A stretch of 62,446 nt of DNA, from contig NZ_VAUV01000024.1 in the NCBI RefSeq assembly GCF_005780165.1, positions 1-62,446 of the forward strand. The letters are read 5' to 3'. Both the position numbers and the translations under genes were made by a program. Positions 8,051 to 17,828 of the stretch are shown here, piece by piece (position 1 is the first letter of the stretch; the number at the start of each line of letters is the position of its first letter). The notes beneath the pieces are model-generated. The model searched no databases. It was not told where the DNA came from and saw only the letters and a program-made list of their open reading frames with translations. The DNA comes from Phragmitibacter flavus (GTDB taxonomy: Bacteria; Verrucomicrobiota; Verrucomicrobiia; Verrucomicrobiales; Verrucomicrobiaceae).

Positions 8051-11000
8051 ATGAAGTTCCAATTGCGTGGTCTCGTCAACGCCCGGGCGTGGTTTCCCGG
8101 TGAAGGCAGGAAAGCCGATTTCTCCGTCTTAGGATGGGGTGCGGTGGTTTCTTGTGTAGGTCTCCTGTCAGCAGTGCAACCGGTTTTTGCCGTCGATGGT
8201 TTGAAGGGGGAGTATTACAACAATGTTCAGCTCACTGGCAGCCCGGTAGTTACCAAAACCGATGCAACGGTGAATTATAACTGGGGTTCGGGCATTCCCA
8301 CGACGGGTGTTGAAGCCAATAATTTCAGCGTGCGTTGGACGGGCTCGGTGGAGGCGGAGTTTACCGAGACTTACACGTTTTACACGCAAAGTGATGATGG
8401 CGTGCGCCTGTGGATCAATGGTCAGCAATTGGTCAATAACTGGACGCCGCATAGCGTGACGGAGAACTCGGGCACCATCGCACTTGAGGCGGGGAAACGA
8501 TACAATGTGGTGCTGGAATATTATGAGGCCGGGGGCAATGCAGAGATCCGCTTGTTGTGGTCGTCGCCAAGCCGGGTGAAGCAGGCGATTGCGGCCACAC
8601 AACTTTCCCCCGTGATGGTCAATGGGTTGAAAGCGGACTATTTTAACAACAAGGAATTGACCGGAACACCGGTGGTGAAGCGGACGGATGCCACGGTGGA
8701 TTTCGGCTGGGCCTCGGGGAGCCCGGCGACGGGGGCGGTGACGGTGGACAACTTCAGCGCGATCTGGACGGGCACGGTCAAACCGGAGTTTACTGAGTCC
8801 TACACGTTTTACACGCGCAGCGATGACGGCATCCGTCTTTGGGTGGACGGTCAGTTGCTGGTGGATAACTGGACCTTGCACGGCGTGACTGAGGATGTGG
8901 GATCACTGCTTCTTGAGGCCGGTCGATCCTACAATGTGCAGATGGAGTTTTTCGAGAACGGTGGCTCGGCGGAGGCGCGACTGTTGTGGTCTTCAGCGAG
9001 TCAGGTCAAGCAGGCGGTGCCGATGGCGAGACTGACGCCTTTTGGAGGTTGGCAGAACCATGATGTCGGGGCAACCGGGTCGGTGGGGGTGCTGGCTTAC
9101 GACACGATTGAAGGCACTCACCAGGTGACCGGATCAGGCACAATCACCACGGCGGAAGATCGGTATCAGCTGGTGCACCAGCCGTTGTATGGGGATGGGG
9201 AGATCACGGCTCGCGTGGTCAGTCAGATCAATGTGGGAAGCGCGTCGGCACTGCCGAGCACCGCGGCGGCGGGGATAGTGATTCGTGATTCGACCGTGGC
9301 GTCCGGGTTGTCGGCAGGAGTGTTTGCAACGGTGGGCTCGGGGGTGGTGATTCGTGAGCGGCTTTCGACCGGAGGAACCGGCACCGTTCGCGCTGCCGAG
9401 GCTTCGGGCTCGGCTCCGGTTTGGTTGAAGATGGTGCGCAAGGGCGGGTTGGTGACGAGTTATCTCTCGACGGATGGAACCAACTGGACCCTGGCGGGCA
9501 ATTCGATCATCAATCTGCCCACCCGTGCGGTGGCTGGACTGGCGGTTTACACGAACAGCAGCACGGCTGGATTGCAGAATCGCGCGGTGTTTGACAACGT
9601 CACGGTGTTTCAGGGACTTACTCCAGAAGGCGATGCGGACACTGATGGCGATGGAGCGACGGATTTGGAAGAGGCGGCGATGGGCACCGACATCAACCTT
9701 GCCAACTCGCCCAACAACGCTTCTGGCGGGGTGGCCAGTGATGGCGATGTGTTGCGCAGTCTGCGTTCCATCACCACCAGTGTGGTGACGGCCAATGCGT
9801 ATGAGAAGGAGAATACCAATGCGCGGATCCGGGTTTCCCGCACGGTAGGGACAATGCCGTTGACGGTGTCGATTGGTCGTTCGGGAAACACGGATGGGAC
9901 CAAGGGATCGGCCTCGTTGAGCGACTACATTCTGAAAGATGGAGCGGGTGCGACCATCAGCGGAAGCACCATCACCATTCCGAATGGGGCCATGCAGCAT
10001 GATGTGCAGATCGCGCCGGTGGTGGAAACCCCTGCGGTGGTGGAGGTGCCTGAAATGCTACGGCTTTCGTTCCGGATCACCTCACCAGCGGGAACGACCC
10101 AGTTTGGCGAAACCCGGGCGGTGCATATTCGCGACGCGACCAACACGGAGGCGAATCGTAAACTTTTTGTGGCTTACTATGGTCGTGAGGGCGGTGCCGT
10201 CACCACGGCGACGGGGGTGTCAACCTTGCTGTTGAATGGTGACAACACGGTGGGGGTGGTGAACTCCAATTTCAGCAACCTCACTTCGGCACAAAGTGCT
10301 TCCCACCTGCACGCGGCACCGGCGAACGATCCGCAGGCCAGTGGTCCCATCATCGAGAGCATCCCGCTCGGACAGATCAACGAACATGTCTGGACGGTGC
10401 TGGCCGAGCCAGGTGTCGGGTGGACCACGGATCAGGCAACGTTGACTGCCTTGGTGAACGGGTTTCTCTACATCAATGTTCACAGCGCCAATTATCCCGG
10501 TGGTGAGATACGCGGGAACTATGCGCTGGCCAATGGCTCGGTGGCACCTCCGCCCACCCCATCGGCTCCGCCAACCTATGGCAGCACCCAATGGCCGACA
10601 TTGGCAGGAGATGATCTGGATCGCGACATTGCGCGTTTTCTGACTCAAGCCACTTTTGGACCCACACCAGAAACGATTCAGGAAGTTAGAGCCTTGATTG
10701 CTGCCAATGGCAACAACGCCATCGCGGGATACACCGCCTGGATCAACCAGCAGATGGACCTGGTGCAGACGCCATCGCCTTCATTGGTGCGCCTGGTGCA
10801 GGCGGCGGATGTGGAGGATTTCATTTTGCGAGGAAACCGCCACATCAATGCCTTCAATGATCCCCAGTTCGGTGGTGGTTCGTTCGGATGGAACACGACG
10901 ACGCGCACCTGGAATGCGAGCACCATTCATCAAAATAACTATCCCAACCAAACCAACATGCGTCGCGAATGGTGGACGTTGGCATTGCAAAGCAAGGATC

Positions 11001-12850
11001 AACTGCGCCAGCGCATGGCTTTTGCTTTGAGTCAAATTACCGTGGTTTCAGAAGTCGATACCACCGTCGGGTCGTATCATTACGGGCTGGCCAATTACTG
11101 GGACATGTTGGCGGGCGGTGCGTTTGGGCGCTTTCGAGACATTCTATCGGGGGTAACTCAACACCCGATCATGGGCATCTATCTGAGTCACCTGAAGAAC
11201 CGCAAGGCTTCAGGGACCATCACTCCCGATGAAAACTATGCCCGCGAGATCATGCAGTTGTTCTCCATAGGTCTGGTGCTGCGCCATTCCGATGGAAGTT
11301 TGGTGTTGAACCAACAAGGTTTGCCGGTGGCCACTTATGATCAGGAAGATATCCGTGAACTCGCCCGGGTGATGACCGGATTCAGCTTCAGCAAGCGCCC
11401 GGCCAATGTGACTGGTGCCCCCACCTATCCGACGCCATCCACCCAACGCATCGGTGCGGTTGAGAACAATCCAGACTTCACCTTGGGCAATGGCGTGAGG
11501 TATTGGCAAACCCAATGGATGAATCCGATGAAGATTTTTGACACCCACCATGACTTTGGGGCCAAGACCTTGTTCAACGGAAAAGTTGGGCAAACGCCCA
11601 TTCCGGCGAGAACCGACAATACGTCGATCGAGTCGGAAGGGTTTGTGGATGTCGACCTTGCCCTCAACGCTCTTGCTGGTTTGCCCGGTTCGGGCACCTA
11701 CAGCGGTCACCCCAACACGCCGGTATTCATCAGCCGATTGTTGATTCAGCGGTTCACCACCTCCAATCCAAGTTCTGGATATCTCTATCGTGTTGCCGAT
11801 CGATACAAACAAACAAACGGAAATCTCGGTGAAGTGGTGAAGGCGATTCTGCTTGACTATGAGGCTCGTAGTCTAACTCTTGCCAACAACACGGCTTCAG
11901 CTGGCAAGCCCAAGGAACCATTGCTTCATTTCACCACTTACCTGCGTGCAACGAAAGCCTTCACGGGTTCGCCATTGGCCAATCTCAATACCTTGACCGT
12001 GCCGTTCACCAGCGTGGAGGCGCCGGTCACCGAACCCTATCCGTCGTCCGAGTTGAGCAAGTTCCCAACCGGGGCGCTGCGCTTCCGCTTCTTCGATCTG
12101 ACCGGCACCATCGCACAGAGCCCATTGCGTGCCCCATCGGTATTCAACTGGTTTCTGCCGGATTACGTGATGCCGGGTCCGTTGGGGGCGGCGGGATTGG
12201 TGGCTCCCGAGTTTCAGGTGGCCACGGAGTCAAATCTGGTCAACACGGTGAACAATCAATACAACACCATCTTCACCTCACTGCCTTCGCCGACGAATCC
12301 CAATACGGGCCGGGGATTGGATGACTTTCCGTTGATTGCCCAGTATCAGACGGCTTCGGGGACGCAATTGAGCATCCCGGCCTACGGGGTAAGTGCGGGT
12401 TACTTTAATGCAACCACGTTTGATGCTTCTCCGGGAGGCACGCAGCAGCCGTCGAGTTTATCGAATCAAAAGGACAACTTGCAGGTGACTTATGATGCGT
12501 TGATTGCCCAATACACGACGGCTTATTCGAACTCGCTCACGACCCAGTATGCGCCTGCGGCGGTTCCGGCGGCTCCGGGGACGACGCAAAAACAGGTGGC
12601 GCATGCGGAGGCGGTGAAGGCGGTGCTGGATCAACAGGATCTGCTGTTCACGGGGGGGTATCTCAAGGCGAAGTTTGGTGGAGACACCGGAAGCAATCCG
12701 CGTCAGGCAATCATCAATGCGGTGAACCTCATCGCCACCAGCAACCGCCACACGTCGGACCTGACCAACTTCAACAACGATGCACGCACCCGCATTCGCA
12801 ACATCATCTATCTGGTGATCAGCAGTCCCCAGGCTCTTGTGCTCAAATAA
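8051..12850 (+). CDS. Giant secreted DUF1800 protein with two PA14 domains and a CHRD domain
   Basis: A 1599-residue exported protein. After an N-terminal signal (hydrophobic segment at about 27-48, ending near VFAVDG) there are two PA14 modules (about 50-180 and 193-325), each with the YTFYT-SDDG-RLW core. A laminin-G-like beta domain follows (about 345-510), then a thrombospondin-type calcium loop DADTDGDGATDLEE near 528, a Calx-beta-like segment (580-693), a CHRD domain (about 700-826) and finally DUF1800 (about 857-1599). PA14 and CHRD suggest carbohydrate or protein binding outside the cell. DUF1800 function is not established. It is followed 42 bp later by a DUF1501 gene, the usual companion of DUF1800 in Planctomycetes and Verrucomicrobia, so the two probably form one export or surface system. 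Confidence 0.9.
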   Translation: MKFQLRGLVNARAWFPGEGRKADFSVLGWGAVVSCVGLLSAVQPVFAVDGLKGEYYNNVQLTGSPVVTKTDATVNYNWGSGIPTTGVEANNFSVRWTGSVEAEFTETYTFYTQSDDGVRLWINGQQLVNNWTPHSVTENSGTIALEAGKRYNVVLEYYEAGGNAEIRLLWSSPSRVKQAIAATQLSPVMVNGLKADYFNNKELTGTPVVKRTDATVDFGWASGSPATGAVTVDNFSAIWTGTVKPEFTESYTFYTRSDDGIRLWVDGQLLVDNWTLHGVTEDVGSLLLEAGRSYNVQMEFFENGGSAEARLLWSSASQVKQAVPMARLTPFGGWQNHDVGATGSVGVLAYDTIEGTHQVTGSGTITTAEDRYQLVHQPLYGDGEITARVVSQINVGSASALPSTAAAGIVIRDSTVASGLSAGVFATVGSGVVIRERLSTGGTGTVRAAEASGSAPVWLKMVRKGGLVTSYLSTDGTNWTLAGNSIINLPTRAVAGLAVYTNSSTAGLQNRAVFDNVTVFQGLTPEGDADTDGDGATDLEEAAMGTDINLANSPNNASGGVASDGDVLRSLRSITTSVVTANAYEKENTNARIRVSRTVGTMPLTVSIGRSGNTDGTKGSASLSDYILKDGAGATISGSTITIPNGAMQHDVQIAPVVETPAVVEVPEMLRLSFRITSPAGTTQFGETRAVHIRDATNTEANRKLFVAYYGREGGAVTTATGVSTLLLNGDNTVGVVNSNFSNLTSAQSASHLHAAPANDPQASGPIIESIPLGQINEHVWTVLAEPGVGWTTDQATLTALVNGFLYINVHSANYPGGEIRGNYALANGSVAPPPTPSAPPTYGSTQWPTLAGDDLDRDIARFLTQATFGPTPETIQEVRALIAANGNNAIAGYTAWINQQMDLVQTPSPSLVRLVQAADVEDFILRGNRHINAFNDPQFGGGSFGWNTTTRTWNASTIHQNNYPNQTNMRREWWTLALQSKDQLRQRMAFALSQITVVSEVDTTVGSYHYGLANYWDMLAGGAFGRFRDILSGVTQHPIMGIYLSHLKNRKASGTITPDENYAREIMQLFSIGLVLRHSDGSLVLNQQGLPVATYDQEDIRELARVMTGFSFSKRPANVTGAPTYPTPSTQRIGAVENNPDFTLGNGVRYWQTQWMNPMKIFDTHHDFGAKTLFNGKVGQTPIPARTDNTSIESEGFVDVDLALNALAGLPGSGTYSGHPNTPVFISRLLIQRFTTSNPSSGYLYRVADRYKQTNGNLGEVVKAILLDYEARSLTLANNTASAGKPKEPLLHFTTYLRATKAFTGSPLANLNTLTVPFTSVEAPVTEPYPSSELSKFPTGALRFRFFDLTGTIAQSPLRAPSVFNWFLPDYVMPGPLGAAGLVAPEFQVATESNLVNTVNNQYNTIFTSLPSPTNPNTGRGLDDFPLIAQYQTASGTQLSIPAYGVSAGYFNATTFDASPGGTQQPSSLSNQKDNLQVTYDALIAQYTTAYSNSLTTQYAPAAVPAAPGTTQKQVAHAEAVKAVLDQQDLLFTGGYLKAKFGGDTGSNPRQAIINAVNLIATSNRHTSDLTNFNNDARTRIRNIIYLVISSPQALVLK

Positions 12851-12892
12851 TTCACCCACCCACTTCAGTTGAACCTTTGATTTTTCCTCGCC

Positions 12893-14512
12893 ATGAACCT
12901 CATCTTTCGCCGCAAGAACGAGCCAACCCGTCGTCAGTTTCTGGTCAAAACCGGATGTTCAGCAATGGGCATCACCAGTGTGGTCAACACACTGGCGCAT
13001 CTAAAATTGATGCAGGGGGCGTTGAATGCGCAGTCGGGCGGCGGCGGGGGATACAAGGCGCTGGTTTGTGTGTTTCTGAACGGGGGCAATGATTCGAATA
13101 ACATGCTGATTCCTTTCTCGGGATCGGCACGGACGGATTATGTGAATGGTCGCGGCATGCTGGCCATCCCCACCAATGATGCAAATGCGGCCTTGAATGC
13201 GCTGCCTCTGGCGGCGACAAACGTGGCGGAGTGTGATCCGTTGGGAGGTTATCTTGGCACATTTGGGGTGCATCCGAAGCTGGGGGCCATCAAGACCATG
13301 TTTGATGAAGGGGATGCGGCGTTTGTGGCGAATGTGGGAACAATGACGATGCCGGGGGTGACACGGGCGAACTATTCAACGGCACCGAAACCGCCGCAGT
13401 TGTATTCGCATTCGGACCAGCAGGTGCAGTGGCAGAGTTCCATTCCGGACCGGCCGTTCACCAGTGGATGGGGCGGGCGCATTGCGGACTTTCTTGATCC
13501 GGTGCACAACCCGAGCACGGGCAATGTGTCGATGAACATTTCCATATCCGGGGTGAACAGTTTTCAGGTAAGTCCCACCGGGTCGGTGACGCCTTACATC
13601 ATGGGCAGCAATGGTTTGGTAAGCTTTGCGGGTTATGGGACGAACTATGCCAGCGCAGTCAACAATCCGAATGTGTTGTTTGAGGCGACCAACTACAAAA
13701 CGGCTGAGGCGGGTCGGAGACTTCAGGCGTTTGAGAGCATCTTGAACATGACGCATGCGAACCTGATGGAGAATGCGTATAGCAACGTGGCGATAAGTGC
13801 GCGGATGACCGAAGGGATGGTGGGAAGTGCGTTGTTGCCGACGACGATCACGGGTGGCAGTTCACTGGACACGTATTTCAATAATGCCTTCGCCGGAACG
13901 GGGATCAGTGCGAACAACACGTTCACCAATCAGATGAAACTGGTGGCGCGGTTGATTGCAGGACAAAGCGCGTTGGGCAATGGTCGGCAGATTTTCTTTG
14001 TTCAGCACGGTGGGTATGACACGCACATTGCGCAGATCCCGGCGGGCAGCAACACGGCGGGTCACACAGGGTTGATGAGCACGCTGAACTGCACGCTGAA
14101 GGGCTTTGCAGATGCGTTGAAGGGGCCTGAGGTGGGCAATCAGTGGGACAACGTGTTGTCGTTCACGGCATCGGATTTCACGCGGACATTCACGGCCAAC
14201 AAGCCCGACACCAGCGCGGGAAGCGATCACGCATGGGGCGGGCACGCCCTGGTGTTGGGTGGGGCGGTGAAAGGGGGCCGTGTGTATGGCAAGTTCCCGG
14301 TGTTAAAGCTTGGGGCGGTGGCGGATTCGATCGATGCAACGGGGACACGCGGGTTGTGGATTCCGAGCACTTCGGTGGATCAATATGCGGCGAACATCGC
14401 GAAATGGTTCGGAGTGGATCCGTCGGCATTGGGAACGATCTTCCCGAACTTGAGCCGCTTTGTGACGTTGCCGAACATCACGTCGGGGAATTTGGATTTC
14501 CTTCAGGCGTGA
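12893..14512 (+). CDS. DUF1501 family protein, Tat-exported
   Basis: A 539-residue protein. Residues 12-16 (TRRQF) before a short hydrophobic stretch are a twin-arginine signal, so it is likely folded in the cytosol and exported by Tat. The DUF1501 fold is alkaline-phosphatase/sulfatase-like; landmarks are VFLNGGNDSNNMLIP near the N-terminus, HGGYDTH in the middle, SDHAWGGHALVLGG near 443 and STSVDQYAANIAKWFGVD near the end. These carry the Asp and His residues that bind metal in related folds, but no substrate is known. It is paired with the DUF1800 gene upstream and ends before a two-way terminator. Confidence 0.92.
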   Translation: MNLIFRRKNEPTRRQFLVKTGCSAMGITSVVNTLAHLKLMQGALNAQSGGGGGYKALVCVFLNGGNDSNNMLIPFSGSARTDYVNGRGMLAIPTNDANAALNALPLAATNVAECDPLGGYLGTFGVHPKLGAIKTMFDEGDAAFVANVGTMTMPGVTRANYSTAPKPPQLYSHSDQQVQWQSSIPDRPFTSGWGGRIADFLDPVHNPSTGNVSMNISISGVNSFQVSPTGSVTPYIMGSNGLVSFAGYGTNYASAVNNPNVLFEATNYKTAEAGRRLQAFESILNMTHANLMENAYSNVAISARMTEGMVGSALLPTTITGGSSLDTYFNNAFAGTGISANNTFTNQMKLVARLIAGQSALGNGRQIFFVQHGGYDTHIAQIPAGSNTAGHTGLMSTLNCTLKGFADALKGPEVGNQWDNVLSFTASDFTRTFTANKPDTSAGSDHAWGGHALVLGGAVKGGRVYGKFPVLKLGAVADSIDATGTRGLWIPSTSVDQYAANIAKWFGVDPSALGTIFPNLSRFVTLPNITSGNLDFLQA

Positions 14513-14531
14513 CCAGGCTCGGACCACAAAA

Positions 14532-14562
14532 AACCCCATCGATGCGAGACACCGATGGGGTT
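14532..14562. terminator. Bidirectional intrinsic terminator between DUF1501 gene and typA
   Basis: A perfect 10-bp stem, AACCCCATCG at 14532-14541 with CGATGGGGTT at 14553-14562, encloses an 11-nt loop between two converging genes. An A-run precedes it, giving U-rich RNA on the minus-strand transcript. Confidence 0.85.
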
Positions 14563-14583
14563 GGATGATTAGTCGGTGATCGG

Positions 14584-16431
14584 TTAAACCGTCACTTCCG
14601 CAGTGGCGGCGTCGAGTTTCTTTTTCTCACGTTGACGGACACTGGCATCGAGGATGCGTTTGCGAAGGCGGATGCTTTTCGGGGTGGCTTCAACAAGTTC
14701 GTCGGCATCAATGTATTCGATGGCGCGCTCAAGGCTGAAACGGATCGGCGGGGTCAGCTTGGACGTTTTGTCCTTGCCGGCGGAACGCATGTTGTCGAGG
14801 TGCTTCTCTTTCACCGGGTTGACGGGAAGGTCGCCGACGCGTGGGTTTTCACCGACGAGCATGCCTGCGTAGATGGCATCGCCGGGGGCGGCGAAGAGGA
14901 TGCCGCGATCTTCGAGGGCTTGCAGGGAATAGGTGGTGGCGTTGCCGTTGTCCATGGAGACGAGGGTGCCGGTGGTGCGGTTGACAATCTCGCCAGCGTG
15001 TGGGCCGTATTCCTTGAAAAGGTGGGACATGATGCCGTGACCGGAGGTAAGGTTCACCAGTTCGGTCTCGAAGCCGATCAGGCCGCGGGTGGGGATGACG
15101 GCCTGGATGAACGTGCGGCCGGAGGGCTCGGTGTCCATGTTTTCCATGACGCCTTTGCGGTTCACAAGGGTCTTGAGGATGCCTTGGGTGTAGTCGCCAG
15201 GAGCTTCGATGTAGAGGGTCTCGTAAGGCTCCTGAAGTTTGCCCTTGTCGTCGCGACGGTAAATGACGGTTGGACGGGAGACGAGCACTTCAAAACCTTC
15301 GCGGCGCATTTGTTCGACGAGCACGGCGATCTGCATGGCTCCGCGGGCGGAGACGTTGAAGATACCGGCGGTGTCGGTGTCTTCGACCTGCACCGAGATG
15401 TTGGTTTTCAACTCGTGCATGAGGCGGTCGCGAATCGCACGGGAGGTGACGTGTTTGCCTTCTTTGCCGGCGAGGGGGCCGTCATTGATGGAAAACTGCA
15501 TCTGGACGGTGGGTGGGTCGATCTCGACGAAGGGCAGGGGAGATGCATCGGCGGTGCCGGAGAGGGTTTCGCCGATGTCGATGTTTTCAATGCCGGCGGC
15601 GACGCCGACGATACCGCCTGCGCCGCAACCTTCGGAGTCGGTGGTGGCAAGGCCGGAGTAGGTGAAGGTTTTAAGGACCTTGGACTGAACTTTGGTGCCG
15701 TCTTTACGGAGGAGCCAGACGGGGTCGCCTTTTTTGATGCTGCCGCCGAGAATTTTGCCGACGGCCACGCGGCCGACGAAGTTGTCCCACTCGATGTTTG
15801 AGACGAGCATGGAGAAGGGGGCGTCGGGATCGGCGACGGGGGCGGGGATGTGTTTGATGATCTGACGGATGAGGGGGATGCAGTCGACTTTTTCGTCGTC
15901 GGGGCTGTCCATGAAATATCCGTCGCGGGCGGAACCGTAGCTGAAGGGGGCGTCGAACTGCTCTTCGGTGGCGTCGAGGTCAAGGAAGAGTTCGAGGACC
16001 TGATCGTGGACTTTTTTAGGGTCGGCGAGCGGGCGGTCGATTTTGTTGATGACGACGATTGGCTTCAGGCCCTGGGCGAGAGCTTTGCGGAGCACGAAGC
16101 GGGTCTGGGCTTGCGGGCCGCCAAAGGCGTCGACAACGAGAAGGACGCCGTCGACCATTTTCATGACGCGTTCGACTTCAGCGCCGAAGTCGGCGTGGCC
16201 GGGAGTGTCGACGATGTTGATGGTGTAACCTTCAAAAAGAATGGCGGTGTTCTTCGCCTTGATGGTGATGCCTTTTTCGCGTTCGAGGTCCATCGAATCC
16301 ATGGCGCGTTCGGTCTGGGCCTGGTTTTCGCGGTAGGTGCCGCCGGCTTGCAGAAGCTGATCGACCAGGGTGGTTTTGCCGTGGTCAACGTGGGCGATGA
16401 TGGCAAGGTTGCGGATTTTAATGTCTGACAT
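14584..16431 (-). CDS. typA: Ribosome-associated translational GTPase TypA/BipA
   Basis: A 615-residue GTPase of the EF-G superfamily that binds ribosomes and helps large-subunit assembly and stress growth. The P-loop reads AHVDHGKTT at about 11-19, switch II is DTPGHADFG and the base-specificity motif is NKIDRP, followed by domain II and the EF-G III/V-like and BipA-specific C-terminal domains. Length fits the family (about 605-620). The start is the ATG whose first base is 16431 ([11 protein letters not shown]); an upstream in-frame start would add a 13-residue leader unlike homologues. It stands alone on the minus strand. Confidence 0.97.
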   Translation of the reverse strand: MSDIKIRNLAIIAHVDHGKTTLVDQLLQAGGTYRENQAQTERAMDSMDLEREKGITIKAKNTAILFEGYTINIVDTPGHADFGAEVERVMKMVDGVLLVVDAFGGPQAQTRFVLRKALAQGLKPIVVINKIDRPLADPKKVHDQVLELFLDLDATEEQFDAPFSYGSARDGYFMDSPDDEKVDCIPLIRQIIKHIPAPVADPDAPFSMLVSNIEWDNFVGRVAVGKILGGSIKKGDPVWLLRKDGTKVQSKVLKTFTYSGLATTDSEGCGAGGIVGVAAGIENIDIGETLSGTADASPLPFVEIDPPTVQMQFSINDGPLAGKEGKHVTSRAIRDRLMHELKTNISVQVEDTDTAGIFNVSARGAMQIAVLVEQMRREGFEVLVSRPTVIYRRDDKGKLQEPYETLYIEAPGDYTQGILKTLVNRKGVMENMDTEPSGRTFIQAVIPTRGLIGFETELVNLTSGHGIMSHLFKEYGPHAGEIVNRTTGTLVSMDNGNATTYSLQALEDRGILFAAPGDAIYAGMLVGENPRVGDLPVNPVKEKHLDNMRSAGKDKTSKLTPPIRFSLERAIEYIDADELVEATPKSIRLRKRILDASVRQREKKKLDAATAEVTV

Positions 16432-16593
16432 GGAGTGGATGGGTGGGACGGACGATGCGCATTTGGGCACCGAATTTGGAGGGCGGGCAGCTTACGGGCA
16501 ATTTGTAAAGATGCAAGAAAAGTGAGTGTCACGGAGCAAGTTTGGGGCCTTTTGATGGGGGGTGTGGCATTGGAGGGAACGTTTTTTTTCAAC

Positions 16594-16686
16594 CACAGAT
16601 GGACGCAGATGGACACAAATTTTCACTGATGAGGGTGGGCTTTGAAGGGGGGAAACCACGAATGGACACGAATTTACACGAATGGG
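16594..16686. repeat. Decanucleotide repeats (CACRRATGGA type), two clusters
   Basis: Four 10-bp units lie at 16594-16633 (CACAGATGGA, CGCAGATGGA, CACAAATTTT, CACTGATGAG) and three at 16657-16686 (CACGAATGGA, CACGAATTTA, CACGAATGGG). Both clusters sit between typA and the aldo/keto reductase gene. The phrasing is that of dispersed intergenic repeats I have seen in many Verrucomicrobia and Planctomycetes; that recollection was not checked here. The rest of the 297-bp gap shows no gene. Confidence 0.85.
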
Positions 16687-16728
16687 GGGGTGACGTTTTT
16701 GGGGTCAGTGGGTGGGGGAGGGGCGTAT

Positions 16729-17769
16729 ATGATGGTGATGATGGAATACAGATTTCTTGGTGGATCGGGACTTAAAGTTCCGGTTTTGACGTTGGGCACG
16801 GGGACATTTGGAGGGAACAACGAGTTTTTTAAGGCGTGGGGAAATGCGGGGGTGGAGGAGGCGACGCGACTGGTGGATATCTCGCTGGAGGCGGGGCTGA
16901 CGATGTTCGATTCGGCGGATATCTATTCGGATGGTCAGGCGGAGGAAATTTTGGGGAAGGCGATTGCGGGTAGGCGGGATCAGGTGCTGATTTCAACGAA
17001 AGCGACATTTCGATGGGGCGATGGGCAGAATGAGGTGGGGTCTTCGCGGTTTCATTTGATCCGTGCGGTGGAGGGGGCGTTGAAGCGGTTGGGGACGGAC
17101 TACATTGATTTGTTTCAGTTGCATGGGTTTGATGCGCAGACGCCGGTGGAGGAAACGTTAAGTGCGCTGGATGATCTGGTTCGGGCGGGCAAGATCCGAT
17201 ACATTGGGGCGTCGAATTTTTCGGGGTGGCATCTGATGAAGTCGCTGGCGGTTTCGGATCGATATGGCTGGGCGCGGCATGTGGCGCATCAGGCATATTA
17301 TTCGTTGATTGGCCGGGAGTATGAATGGGAGTTGATGCCGCTGGCGCTGGATCAGAAGGTGGGGGCGGTGGTTTGGAGTCCGCTGGGATGGGCGAAGTTG
17401 ACGGGCAAAATTCGTCGCGGACAGCCTTTGCCGGAGACGTCGCGCCTGCAGAGTCAGATGAGCAATGATGCGGGTCCGCAGGTGGATGATGAGTATCTTT
17501 ATCGCGTGGTGGATGCTCTGGACGAGGTGGGGGCGGAAGTGGGCAAGTCGGTGCCGCAAGTGGCGTTAAACTGGTTGTTGCAGCGTCCGAGTGTGTCGAC
17601 GGTGATCATTGGGGCAAGAAATGAAGAGCAGTTGCGCTCGAATTTGGGGGCGGTGGGGTGGAATTTGACGGCGGAGCAGGTGGCCAAATTGGATGCAGCG
17701 AGTGCGGTGACGCCCGTGTATCCGTATTGGCATCAGCGTCGCTTTGAGAGGAATCAACCGCCGGTTTGA
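16729..17769 (+). CDS. Aldo/keto reductase
   Basis: A 346-residue NADPH-dependent oxidoreductase with a TIM-barrel fold. The catalytic tetrad can be read: Asp and Tyr in MFDSADIYSDG, Lys in VLISTKATF and His in DLFQLHGFD. The NADPH-binding region near the C-terminus has VIIGARNEEQL. Four in-frame ATGs are packed within 16729-16743; I take the first because a purine-rich GGGGGAGGGG lies 6-7 nt before it, but 16738 or 16741 is equally possible. It is followed after 59 bp by a flavin-dependent monooxygenase on the same strand. The substrate is not predictable. Confidence 0.93.
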   Translation: MMVMMEYRFLGGSGLKVPVLTLGTGTFGGNNEFFKAWGNAGVEEATRLVDISLEAGLTMFDSADIYSDGQAEEILGKAIAGRRDQVLISTKATFRWGDGQNEVGSSRFHLIRAVEGALKRLGTDYIDLFQLHGFDAQTPVEETLSALDDLVRAGKIRYIGASNFSGWHLMKSLAVSDRYGWARHVAHQAYYSLIGREYEWELMPLALDQKVGAVVWSPLGWAKLTGKIRRGQPLPETSRLQSQMSNDAGPQVDDEYLYRVVDALDEVGAEVGKSVPQVALNWLLQRPSVSTVIIGARNEEQLRSNLGAVGWNLTAEQVAKLDAASAVTPVYPYWHQRRFERNQPPV

Positions 17770-17797
17770 GGTGATGGTGAACGGAATCAATGAACTG

Positions 17798-17816
17798 CGC
17801 GAAGTTCAGCTTCGCG
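17798..17816 (+). other. Hairpin between the reductase and the flavin monooxygenase genes
   Basis: CGCGAAG at 17798-17804 pairs with CTTCGCG at 17810-17816 around a 5-nt loop. It has no U-tract, so it is more likely an RNA-processing or stability element in the leader of the next gene than a terminator. Confidence 0.5.
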
Positions 17817-17828
17817 GTTCCTCCCTAT

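Noticed and set aside
14632-15801. 389-codon open frame on the plus strand
   Set aside because: Antisense to typA, which is certain by its GTPase motifs.
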